From HXMU1420-13 sp034669965 (GTDB lineage Bacteria > Bacteroidota > Rhodothermia > Balneolales > Balneolaceae), in assembly GCA_034669965.1 (NCBI GenBank), contig JAXMOK010000002.1, positions 124,001-188,000 on the forward strand: 64,000 bases of DNA. Direction: 5' to 3'. Below the pieces are notes generated by a model. The model was not told where the DNA came from, made no database searches, and saw only the letters and a list, made by a program, of their open reading frames with translations. Positions 34,673 to 43,403 of this stretch are shown here, piece by piece. Each line of letters begins with the position of its first letter. Positions within the stretch are counted from its first letter, which is position 1. The translations under genes and the position numbers were made by a program.

Positions 34673-35470
34673 CTATTTTCCAAATTTTAAAGAATGTACG
34701 AATTCAAAGACGTGGTCTTTCCAGTTTTGTTGTGGATACACATCTTTTATCGTATTGATCAAAGCACTACCCACAATAAACCCATCGGCTTTTTCCGCAA
34801 TTTGTTGCGCATCTTGATAAGATTTTATCCCAAACCCTACCATTTTCGGATTCTTAGTCACATTTTTACCAACTCTTTCGATGAAGGTATTAACTGATTG
34901 CGAAACTTCTTCCCCGCTTCGGGCTCCGGTCACGCCAGTAACCGAAACACAATACACAAATCCACCCGATTTCTGATCGGCAAGCTGCATACGTTCGTCG
35001 CTTGTATTGGGAGCTACTAAATAGATAATCGGGATATCCACCTTTGCAGCTTCATTTTCGATCAATCCACTTTCTTCAACGGGGATGTCCGGCAAGATAA
35101 AACCATCCACACCCACTGCTTTTGCTCGCTCGCAAAACTTTGCAACGCCGTATCGAAGCACCGGATTCATATATCCCATCAAAATGATAGGAATCTCAGA
35201 TTGCTTGCGAATTTCGGCGACCATGTCCATGATTTTGTCGATGGAGATGCCTTTTTCAATGGCAATGTCACTTGAATACTGAATGGTCGGCCCATCGGCC
35301 AATGGATCGCTGAATGGCATCCCTAATTCGATGACATCTGCCCCGTTTTTCTCAAAACCCAGCACCAAATCAACGGTTGATTCTAAATCAGGGTATCCTG
35401 CCGTGATGAACAAGCTCATAAGCTTTTCATCGGCACCTTTTTTTTGAAATTTCTTTGTAATTCGGTTCAT
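34673..35470 (-). CDS. trpA: Tryptophan synthase alpha chain
   Basis: 265 residues, TIM barrel. The catalytic Glu and Asp are in VIELGMPFSDPLADGP (near 46-61), and the phosphate-binding VSVTGVTGAR near 178-187 and GFGIKS near 213 are intact. It splits indole-3-glycerol phosphate and channels indole to TrpB. It is the last trp gene, 37 bases after trpB. Confidence 0.96.
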   Translation of the reverse strand: MNRITKKFQKKGADEKLMSLFITAGYPDLESTVDLVLGFEKNGADVIELGMPFSDPLADGPTIQYSSDIAIEKGISIDKIMDMVAEIRKQSEIPIILMGYMNPVLRYGVAKFCERAKAVGVDGFILPDIPVEESGLIENEAAKVDIPIIYLVAPNTSDERMQLADQKSGGFVYCVSVTGVTGARSGEEVSQSVNTFIERVGKNVTKNPKMVGFGIKSYQDAQQIAEKADGFIVGSALINTIKDVYPQQNWKDHVFEFVHSLKFGK

Positions 35471-35507
35471 CTATTCAGACGTTAGTTGGTCGGATAGCAA
35501 TCCGCCC

Positions 35508-36710
35508 TTACAGATTTTCAGATATGGTTTTCATGTCTTTATCGCCACGACCGGAGAGATTCAAAATCACGATTTCATCTTCGGAGGTGGTTGGCATCAG
35601 GTTTTCTAACCAAGCAAATGCGTGGGCAGTCTCTAGTGCTGGGATAATTCCTTCTTTTTGAGACAACAATTTCACTGCTTCCATGGCTTCTTCATCCGTT
35701 ACCGCATGATATTGCACTCGTCCTGAATCATGCAGATAAGAGTGCTCAGGACCAATTCCCGGGTAATCGAGTCCTGCAGAAATAGAATGAGCTAATTCTA
35801 TTTGTCCGTTTTGATCGTGGAGTAAATAACTCAACGAACCATGCAAAATTCCCGGCGTTCCTTTGGTGATGGTAGCCGCAGTTTGGCCTGAATCCACTCC
35901 ATAACCAGCTGCCTCTACACCAATAATCTGTACATCGTCGTCCATAAAGGGATAAAACAGTCCTAAAGCGTTCGAGCCTCCACCAACGCAAGCAACCAAA
36001 TAATCGGGCAATCGCCCTTCTTTCTCCAAAATCTGTCGTTTGGCTTCATCACCAATCACGCGATGAAAATTGCGAACCATCATCGGATAAGGATGAGGAC
36101 CAACCACCGAACCGATGATGTAAAATGTATCTTCAACGTTAGTCACCCAATCGCGAATGGCTTCGTTGGTAGCATCTTTCAATGTTTGCGAACCACTGGT
36201 AACTTCTCGAACCTCAGCTCCCATCAGCTGCATGCGATCTACATTTAACTTTTGACGAACCGTGTCTTCTGCACCCATGTATACGATGCACTCCATCCCA
36301 AACTTTGCACAAGCGGTAGCGGTTGCTACGCCATGCTGACCAGCACCCGTCTCGGCGATGATGCGGGTTTTGCCCATGCGTCTAGCCAGTAAAATCTGCC
36401 CGATTGCATTATTGATTTTATGCGCACCGGTGTGGCACAAATCCTCGCGCTTTAAATAAATCTTGGCTTTGCCGTAATGTGCAGTAAGTTTATCGGCGAA
36501 TGTTAACTTAGTTGGGCGTCCTACATATTCATCCAGTAATTCATGGTATTCGCGTAAAAACTCAGGATCATTTCGCGCTTTTTCATATTCCTCTTCCAAG
36601 GCAGTGATAGCCGGAATCAGAATTTCGGGTACAAACTTTCCGCCATAATCGCCAAAATAACCACGGGCGTTTGGTTGATTGTAAGTTGTCTTGGTTTCTG
36701 TTGTTTGCAT
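35508..36710 (-). CDS. trpB: Tryptophan synthase beta chain
   Basis: 400 residues. The PLP lysine is in HTGAHKINNAIGQ (near 93), the GAGQHGVATATA motif near 118 and the GGGSNALG phosphate cup near 240 are present, as is the RGDKD end motif. It condenses indole and serine to tryptophan. The 105-base gap to trpF is the largest in the operon and holds a dispersed GATCCTTCGG...CAGGATGACG-type repeat. Confidence 0.97.
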   Translation of the reverse strand: MQTTETKTTYNQPNARGYFGDYGGKFVPEILIPAITALEEEYEKARNDPEFLREYHELLDEYVGRPTKLTFADKLTAHYGKAKIYLKREDLCHTGAHKINNAIGQILLARRMGKTRIIAETGAGQHGVATATACAKFGMECIVYMGAEDTVRQKLNVDRMQLMGAEVREVTSGSQTLKDATNEAIRDWVTNVEDTFYIIGSVVGPHPYPMMVRNFHRVIGDEAKRQILEKEGRLPDYLVACVGGGSNALGLFYPFMDDDVQIIGVEAAGYGVDSGQTAATITKGTPGILHGSLSYLLHDQNGQIELAHSISAGLDYPGIGPEHSYLHDSGRVQYHAVTDEEAMEAVKLLSQKEGIIPALETAHAFAWLENLMPTTSEDEIVILNLSGRGDKDMKTISENL

Positions 36711-36815
36711 GTCGTTCGATGTGATTCAGCGAGCCGAATTTATCGGTGTTGAATCTGCCTATTTATTAATATTGTTGATCCTTCGGCAAAACCTCAGGAT
36801 GACGTTAAATTGAAA
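36711..36815. repeat. Dispersed GATCCTTCGG/AGGATGAC repeat inside the trp operon
   Basis: The trpF-trpB gap contains TTGATCCTTCGGCAAAACC and TCAGGATGACGTT (36774-36806). This belongs to the same short family as the phrase near 8330-8353 and the CATTCCGAACGG phrase near 22270. No terminator-like T-tract is evident. Confidence 0.55.
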
Positions 36816-37457
36816 TCATATTTTATACGACTTCAGGTTTTCCATCAGTTGTTCAATTTTTTCGAAATCTTTGAGTCCGGGTTCTTCTTCTACACCACTG
36901 TTCAAATCCACCGCAAAAGGCTGAACCATTTCAATGGCTCCAGATACGTTTTTGGGATTTAATCCACCGGCGAGAAAGAACGGGATATCATCAGCAATCT
37001 CGTTTAATAACGACCAATCAAATGTCTGTCCCGTTCCACCAAATTTGCCGTTAGCTTTGGTATCGAATAATAGAAATTCTGCAACCTCGCTGTAAAGTGC
37101 TACCTGCGTTTCAATTTCTTCTTTTGTGGATGTTTCCCCAACATGAATCACCTTAATGATCGACTTTTCGATGAGTTGGCAGTACTCGAGCGTTTCGTTT
37201 CCATGCAATTGCACTAAATCTATTCCCGAAAATTTTGCTAGAACGTTTACATCATCCAGTGGTTGATCCATGAATACACCTACTTTTTTCGGTCCTTCCA
37301 CCCAGTTTACAATGGCTCCTGCTTTTTCAGGATCGATGTAACGCGGACTCGATTCTACGAAGATGAATCCCAGATAATCAACCATGGCACCGGATGCGAA
37401 GCGGGCATCCTCCAAATTGGTGATTCCACATATTTTCACTTTGGTTTGATTAGCCAT
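36816..37457 (-). CDS. trpF: Phosphoribosylanthranilate isomerase
   Basis: 213 residues, TIM barrel. It starts VKICGITNLEDARFA with the catalytic Cys, and the catalytic Asp is in LLFDTKANGKFGGTGQTFDW (near 126-145). LAGGLNPKNV near 158 binds the phosphate. It overlaps trpC by 8 bases. Confidence 0.96.
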   Translation of the reverse strand: MANQTKVKICGITNLEDARFASGAMVDYLGFIFVESSPRYIDPEKAGAIVNWVEGPKKVGVFMDQPLDDVNVLAKFSGIDLVQLHGNETLEYCQLIEKSIIKVIHVGETSTKEEIETQVALYSEVAEFLLFDTKANGKFGGTGQTFDWSLLNEIADDIPFFLAGGLNPKNVSGAIEMVQPFAVDLNSGVEEEPGLKDFEKIEQLMENLKSYKI

Positions 37458-38265
37458 TTTGCAAACTCCGCTCGTAGATTTCTTCGCCTTGTTCTTTCAA
37501 TAAAGATACTGCCTTTCCGGGGTCGGGTTGTCGCATAAAGTGTTCTCCTATCAGCACCGAATCGATCTTATTCTGTTGCAGCAACGCTATATCTTTTCCT
37601 GTTGAAATCCCACTTTCAGAAACCAAAACGGTACCTTCCGGAGCTTGATGTAAGATGGAAATTCCGCGATGTACGTCTACTTCAAAATTCTTGAGATCGC
37701 GATTATTCACGCCCAAAATATCCACCCGATCAAAAGGCACTCGATCAAAGTCTTCCTGATCGTAACATTCTACCAATGCATCCAAACCAAACTCTTTTCC
37801 GGCTGCAAGTAACTCATCCAATTGTGCATCCGAAACGATGGCCATGATGATTAAAAAGGCATCTGCACCAAAGGCTCGAGCTTCTTTAATTTGATATGGA
37901 TCGATGATGAAATCCTTTCGAAGAAGTGGCAGCTCCACACGTGTAGAGATAGCCGATAAATAAGCTAAATCCCCTTTAAAAAATGGTTCGTCGGTGAGCA
38001 CTGAAATAGCCGACGCCCCGCCATCCTGATACCGAAGCGCAATATCCACCGGATTGAAATCTTCCCGAATTATTCCTTTCGAAGGAGATGCTTTCTTGAC
38101 TTCGGCAATCACCGAAACACCTTCAGCTCGAAGTGCTTTTTTCAACGATATCCTTTCTTTCTCGAAACCTTCAAGAGAATGTAGGTCGTTAAAATGCAGC
38201 TTTCTTTTCCTCTTTTTGAGGTCTTCGGCTGTTTGTATAACAATCTTATCTAGAATGGTTGGCAT
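37450..38265 (-). CDS. trpC: Indole-3-glycerol phosphate synthase
   Basis: 271 residues. VIAEVKKASPSKG (near 51-63) contains the catalytic lysine, LLRKDFIIDPYQ near 113 the second, and GVNNRDLKNFEVD near 182 is the conserved strand 7 region. It is a separate protein, not fused to TrpF. There are 2 bases between it and trpD. Confidence 0.97.
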   Translation of the reverse strand: MPTILDKIVIQTAEDLKKRKRKLHFNDLHSLEGFEKERISLKKALRAEGVSVIAEVKKASPSKGIIREDFNPVDIALRYQDGGASAISVLTDEPFFKGDLAYLSAISTRVELPLLRKDFIIDPYQIKEARAFGADAFLIIMAIVSDAQLDELLAAGKEFGLDALVECYDQEDFDRVPFDRVDILGVNNRDLKNFEVDVHRGISILHQAPEGTVLVSESGISTGKDIALLQQNKIDSVLIGEHFMRQPDPGKAVSLLKEQGEEIYERSLQNG

Positions 38266-38267
38266 AA

Positions 38268-39289
38268 TTATACGTTTCTACTCGCCTCCACATAAGCATC
38301 AAAAATATCACGTGCTTTTCCGGATTCCAGACTTTCTTCTGCCAGGATTTTCGCCTCTCCTAAACTAACCACTTTGCCCGAAGCCTGAATCCCAAAGGCC
38401 GCGTTCAGTAACACGATATCGCGTTGAGCATCGGTAGCGTTGTTATCCAAAATATTTTCAAAAATCTGTGCATTTTCTTCAGGACCGCCACCAGTGATAT
38501 TAGCCATAGAATAGCGTTCAAAACCCAAAGATTCAGGATCGAAAAGAATAGGCATCGATAGAATGCTGTCTTTTAATTCGAATACATCCGCTTGAGACGT
38601 TAAACTAAGTTCATCTAATCCATCATGCGAATTTATGGTGTACGCGAACTCGGTTTCGAGATTTGCTAAAATGTGAGCCATTTTTTCCGCAACTCCTTTA
38701 CTAAATGCCCCGATCACATATCGGCGTACACCAGCGGGATTACACATTGGTCCAAGTATGTTGAAAAACGTTCGGAAACCTAATGCACGCCGAGCCGGCA
38801 TTACGTATTTCATAGTTGGGTGAAACATAGGGGCAAACATGAAGGCAATTCCGACTTCTTTAAAGACACGTTCAACCTGACTGGCTCTTAACTCGATTTC
38901 GGCACCCATTTTTTCTAACACATCCGCACTACCGCACTTACTTGAAGCACTACGGTTGTTGTGTTTAATAACCGGCACTCCTGCTCCGGCAACAATAAAA
39001 GATGAAATCGTTGAAATATTAAAAGTTCCGGATTTATCGCCACCCGTACCTACTAAATCGATAGCACCATCAACGTTTACGTTTACTTTTTCAGATTTCT
39101 CCCGCATCACTTTTACAAAAGCGGTCAGCTCTTGGTGAGTCTCTCCTTTAAGGCGCATTGCCGTGAGAAATCCCGCTACTTGCTCATTACTCACTTTCCC
39201 CGACATAATTTGTCGAATAGCAAAGTCCGCATCAGCTGGAACTAGATCTTCTGAAAAGGATAAACGCTCTAATATTTCTTTAAAATCCA

Positions 39290-39290
<1 letters not shown>
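38268..39290 (-). CDS. trpD: Anthranilate phosphoribosyltransferase
   Basis: 340 residues. The PRPP-binding GTGGDKSGTFNIST (near 81-94) and KHNNRSASSKCGSADVLE (near 107-124) are intact, and the GPMCNPAG loop follows. It is not fused to TrpG, which is encoded just upstream and overlaps by one base. Confidence 0.97.
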
Positions 39291-39849
<559 letters not shown>

Positions 39850-39850
<1 letters not shown>

Positions 39851-40836
39851 CAGAAGCTCCTTATAATTCCGGTCACTTCACGGATTGGTTCCATCACTTG
39901 CTCGGCTCTGATTCGGGCTTTCTTTCCGCCTTCGGCAAGTACATCTTTCACATAATCGATATCTTGTTCTAGCTGTTTCCGCTTTTCGAGTGCATCCCCA
40001 AAATAGTTTTGGATAAAGCCCAGCAGCTCTTTTTTTGCATGTCCGTAGCCATAGCCACCGGCTCGATATTTGGCAGCGATTTCCTCTTGCTCCTCTTTCG
40101 ATGCAAACAGCTTAATCAGTGCAAACACATTGTCGGTTTCAGGGTCTTTGGGATCTTCCAATGCAGTTGAGTCAGTCAGAATCGACATAATCGTTTTTTT
40201 ATAGGCTTTCCCTTCTCCAAAAATGGAAATGGTGTTACCATAACTCTTGCTCATTTTTCGTCCATCGGTACCGGGAACCACAGCAACAGATTTTACGATA
40301 TGATCTTCGGGAATCACTAAGAACTCACCATCGTACTCTCGGTTGAATTTCCCCGCTAAATCACGGCAAATCTCAATGTTTTGTTTTTGATCTTCCCCAA
40401 CTGGAACCACATCCGAATGATAAATTAAAATATCGGCTGCTTGAAGGATCGGATAGGTAAATAACCCGATGTTCGGGCTTAATCCAGCTGCGATTTTATC
40501 TTTATAAGAAACGCCTTTCTCCATCAAACTTACAGGAGAGAGAGTTCCGAGAATCCATGCCAACTCAGTTACTTGCGGTACATCTGATTGTGCGAAAAAG
40601 GTCGCTTTTTCGGGATCTAAGCCAAGAGCGAGGTAATCCAGTGTTACATCAATGGTATTTTGATACAACTGCTTGCCATCTCGTACGCTTGTTAGCGAGT
40701 GATAATTAGCAATAAAGTAGAACGCATCACCTTCGTTCTGCATAGCAATATGTTGACGAATAGCCCCGAAATAATTACCGATATGAAGTTTACCAGACGG
40801 CTGAATTCCTGATAAAATAGTTTTCTTTTTGCTCAT
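39850..40836 (-). CDS. trpS: Tryptophanyl-tRNA synthetase
   Basis: 328 residues, class Ic synthetase. The HIGH motif is in PSGKLHIGNYFGA (near 12-24) and the KMSKS motif in GRKMSKSYGN (near 197). It charges tRNA-Trp. The gene lies between trpE (4-base ATGA overlap) and trpG (1-base overlap), so it is expressed from the trp operon and controlled by the upstream attenuator unless an internal promoter exists. The enzyme makes the very molecule the attenuator senses. Confidence 0.97.
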
Positions 40837-42317
40837 TGTATGTCTAGTGCAATGCTTAGCGCCTGAACTAATGCTCCGGCTTTATTTTGAGTTTCTTCGA
40901 ATTCTTTGTGCGGATCGGAATCGGCCACAATTCCTGCCCCGGCTTGAATGTACACTTTGTTTGGCGTTACTACCATGGTTCGGATTGCAATGCAGGTGTC
41001 CATATTTCCGGAAAAATCGAAATAACCAACGGCTCCTGCATAAATGCCTCTTTTGGTGGGCTCAAACTCGTCGATTATTTCCATCGCTCTGATTTTAGGA
41101 GCGCCACTCACCGTTCCTGCCGGGAAACACTGCATCAATGCGTCAACCGAGGTATTTTCTTCGGCCAAATGGCCTTCCACTTCGCTCACAATGTGCATCA
41201 CATGCGAATATCGTTCGATCACGTGATCACGAACAAGTATAACTGTACCCGGTGTGCATACGCGTGATAAATCATTTCTACCTAAATCAACCAACATAAC
41301 GTGTTCTGCTAGTTCTTTGGGATCAGCGAGTAAATCCTGCTCTAAAGCAACATCTTCGGCATGGCTTTTACCTCTGGGACGAGTTCCGGCGATCGGCAAC
41401 ACTTTCACTTTTCGATCTTGCACACTTACCAAAACTTCGGGCGAGGATCCAACAATATGAAATCCATCAAAATCTAGGAAAAACAAATACGGCGAAGGAT
41501 TCACCATTCGTAGCGCCCGATACAACATAAAGGCATCGCCCTCCATATCTGCTTGAAAACGCTGCGAAAGCACCACTTGAAAGATATCTCCCTCGTAAAT
41601 GTAATCTTTCCCTTTGTTCACAATTTCCTCGAAATAGGATTTCTCCATGTTGCTGGAAAGTGTTTCGGGGTGAATTTTAAACGAGCGCTTTTGATAGTTC
41701 CCACCGGTTGCGGCGGCTTCCATCTCATCTAAGGCAGCGATAGCTTCATCGTAGGCTTGTTCCAGATCGTCATGCTCATCCACAAATACCGTTTTAATCA
41801 GAACAACTTGATGCTTCACGTGATCGAAAGCAAAGATTTCATCGTAAAACGACCAAATGGCCTCGGGAATATTTAGATCGTCGGGCGGAGTGTTTGGAAG
41901 ATGTTCCACCAATCGAAAAGTATCATAGGCCGAAAAGCCGACTGCGCCGCCTGTCAATCGTGGTAAATCTGGAATAAAAGGCTCTGAATATGCCGTAGTG
42001 AGGTTTCGGAGTGCATCGAAATAATCTTGATCAAGCGTTGAAGTTTTTCCATGCTTTTCAAGCGTAGTTCGTTCACCATCGAAGGTTAACACTTGATACG
42101 GATTTCGCCCCAAAAAGGAATAACGGGCTAATTGCTCGCCCCCTTCAACCGATTCGAGAAGAAAGGGAGATCGAGCGTTTTCCCGAATGTTTAAAAACAG
42201 AGATACCGGTGTGAGTACATCAGCAAGAAGCCGTTTGTATACCGGAATAGCTGTATTAGATTGTGCGAGTGAAAGAAATTCTGATTTATCCAAAGCCGAT
42301 TGTTTATTTGAAACCAC
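40833..42317 (-). CDS. trpE: Anthranilate synthase component I
   Basis: 494 residues from the GTG at 42317; a TTG at 42293 (giving DKSEFLSLAQSN after the start) is equally plausible. The open frame reaches 42380 (TTG), but its first 20 or so codons are the attenuator terminator hairpin and T-tract, so that start is wrong. LLESVEGG near 52 (numbered from the GTG) is the tryptophan feedback motif. IAGTRPRGK and FPAGTVSGAPKIRAM near 400 are chorismate-binding motifs, with the C-terminal GAGIVADSDP. It makes anthranilate with TrpG. Confidence 0.95.
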   Translation of the reverse strand: MVSNKQSALDKSEFLSLAQSNTAIPVYKRLLADVLTPVSLFLNIRENARSPFLLESVEGGEQLARYSFLGRNPYQVLTFDGERTTLEKHGKTSTLDQDYFDALRNLTTAYSEPFIPDLPRLTGGAVGFSAYDTFRLVEHLPNTPPDDLNIPEAIWSFYDEIFAFDHVKHQVVLIKTVFVDEHDDLEQAYDEAIAALDEMEAAATGGNYQKRSFKIHPETLSSNMEKSYFEEIVNKGKDYIYEGDIFQVVLSQRFQADMEGDAFMLYRALRMVNPSPYLFFLDFDGFHIVGSSPEVLVSVQDRKVKVLPIAGTRPRGKSHAEDVALEQDLLADPKELAEHVMLVDLGRNDLSRVCTPGTVILVRDHVIERYSHVMHIVSEVEGHLAEENTSVDALMQCFPAGTVSGAPKIRAMEIIDEFEPTKRGIYAGAVGYFDFSGNMDTCIAIRTMVVTPNKVYIQAGAGIVADSDPHKEFEETQNKAGALVQALSIALDIQ

Positions 42318-42334
42318 TGCTGAAAAATGGATTT

Positions 42335-42370
42335 CAAAAAAAAACCCACTCTTCCAAAGGAACAGCGGGT
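42335..42370 (-). terminator. trp attenuator terminator (segments 3:4)
   Basis: On the minus strand ACCCGCTGTTCC (42370-42359) pairs with GGAAGAGTGGGT (42355-42344) around a TTT loop: ten Watson-Crick pairs, one G-U and one G-G mismatch. A run of 8-9 T follows (42344-42336). It sits between the leader peptide and the trpE start. Confidence 0.93.
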
Positions 42371-42432
42371 ATTTAGTCAATTTCTGTTAGCAGCAAATTA
42401 ATGCAGCAAGCCCGCTGTTGAGTTTTCAACAG
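42359..42432 (-). promoter_or_regulatory. trp attenuator, competing segments 1, 2 and 3
   Basis: Minus strand. Segment 1 CTGTTGA (42432-42426) directly follows the three Trp codons and pairs perfectly with TCAACAG (42421-42415) of segment 2. Segment 2 can instead pair through AACAGCGGG (42419-42411) with CCCGCTGTT (42369-42361) of segment 3, nine perfect pairs, forming the antiterminator and blocking 3:4. A ribosome stalled at the Trp codons covers segment 1 and frees segment 2. A ribosome reaching the leader stop (42398) masks segment 2 and lets the terminator form. Confidence 0.92.
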
Positions 42433-42472
42433 GCCACCACCAAGTAGTTTTATTTAAAACGATAATTTGCAT
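42398..42472 (-). CDS. trpL: trp operon leader peptide with three consecutive Trp codons
   Basis: A 24-codon ORF, ATG at 42472-42470, TAA at 42400-42398. Residues 9-14 are TTWWWP; the TGG TGG TGG codons are at 42442-42434. Residues 15-24 translate segments 1 and 2 (VENSTAGLLH). The position just upstream of trpE, the codon content, and the nested alternative hairpins together identify a ribosome-mediated attenuator. No strong Shine-Dalgarno sequence precedes it, as for most genes here. Confidence 0.92.
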   Translation of the reverse strand: MQIIVLNKTTWWWPVENSTAGLLH

Positions 42473-42480
42473 AACGCGCT

Positions 42481-42510
42481 GAAGATAAAGGGGCACTTTT
42501 CTAAATGCAA
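42481..42510 (-). promoter_or_regulatory. Possible trp operon promoter
   Basis: Minus strand reads TTG (42510-42508), 20 bases, then TATCTTC (42487-42481), loosely like the Bacteroidetes -33 TTG and -7 TAnnTTTG elements. It would place the transcript start only a few bases before the leader ATG, so it is tentative. Confidence 0.25.
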
Positions 42511-43401
42511 CGAAGAAATTCCACAATTTATAGCAATCAATATCGTAGTGGATTTGAGGACCGCATATCCGTAACATTGACGCAGAAAATTATATCAGCT
42601 TTTGGTTTGAAAAACCTCACTCACTATTCATCCTTTTTACTCATATTTTTGGTTGTAATTATCGGTTGTGACGCCACCGGCGAGCCACCTTCAACCACAC
42701 CAAATGCACCCGAAATTTCAAATTTCGAGGTTTCACCATCGCTAGTTTCGTTCGACAAAGAAACAGATGGCTATAAAGATACTACGCTTACCTTTACGAT
42801 AAGTGTTACCCCGGAAGATATATCAGAGCCCGTATCATTTAACTTTATAGTAATCGATCAATTAAAAAATACGCTTGTAAAATCCGGTTCACTTGCAACA
42901 AATGGAGAAAGCTACACCACCAATTTTTTTATCGAAACAAAAACAACTTCGGTAATGAATTTAATTGTAGAGGTTAATGCGTTTAATGCCAATGGTAACA
43001 GTACGTTTGCTCAATCTTATATCGAGATAAACGGTTTCCAAAATGCAGTACCGGTTATTGTTTTTGCTGAGAATCCATCCAAAGTGTCGTTGCCAGAACA
43101 AGGCTCCAAAGTTGTTTCATTTAAAGCCAAAGTAACCGATCTAGATGGCCAAGATACCATCGACGGTGTTTTCTTACGATTGATTAGTACAGCTAGTGGC
43201 GAAGTATCGGGCTCCCCTTTCACTTTGCAGGATAATGGAACTCAAGAAGACGAAGTTGCGGCTGATTCTATTTTTACGGCCAGTTTTACCATTAATGCCA
43301 ATAACGACCCTCAAAGCTACAACATACTTTACTACGCCAAAGATATTGGTGGATTAGTAAGCGATACTACCAAAACAACCTTTAGAATTTCAAGTAATTA
43401 G
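42505..43401 (+). CDS. Lipoprotein with Ig-like repeats, first gene of surface operon
   Basis: 298 residues from an ATG at 42505. A TTG at 42607 gives a much better lipoprotein signal (KNLTHYSSFLLIFLVVIIGC) and would leave room for divergent promoters with trpL, so I favour it; the mature protein then starts at the Cys near 42667. The rest is two beta-rich Ig/cadherin-like modules, the second with VTDLDGQDTIDGVFLRL and DNGTQEDEVAADSIFTA, seen in Bacteroidetes-type surface lipoproteins. The next gene starts 2 bases after the stop. Likely outer-membrane and structural; partner unknown. Confidence 0.75.
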   Translation: MQRRNSTIYSNQYRSGFEDRISVTLTQKIISAFGLKNLTHYSSFLLIFLVVIIGCDATGEPPSTTPNAPEISNFEVSPSLVSFDKETDGYKDTTLTFTISVTPEDISEPVSFNFIVIDQLKNTLVKSGSLATNGESYTTNFFIETKTTSVMNLIVEVNAFNANGNSTFAQSYIEINGFQNAVPVIVFAENPSKVSLPEQGSKVVSFKAKVTDLDGQDTIDGVFLRLISTASGEVSGSPFTLQDNGTQEDEVAADSIFTASFTINANNDPQSYNILYYAKDIGGLVSDTTKTTFRISSN

Positions 43402-43403
43402 TT

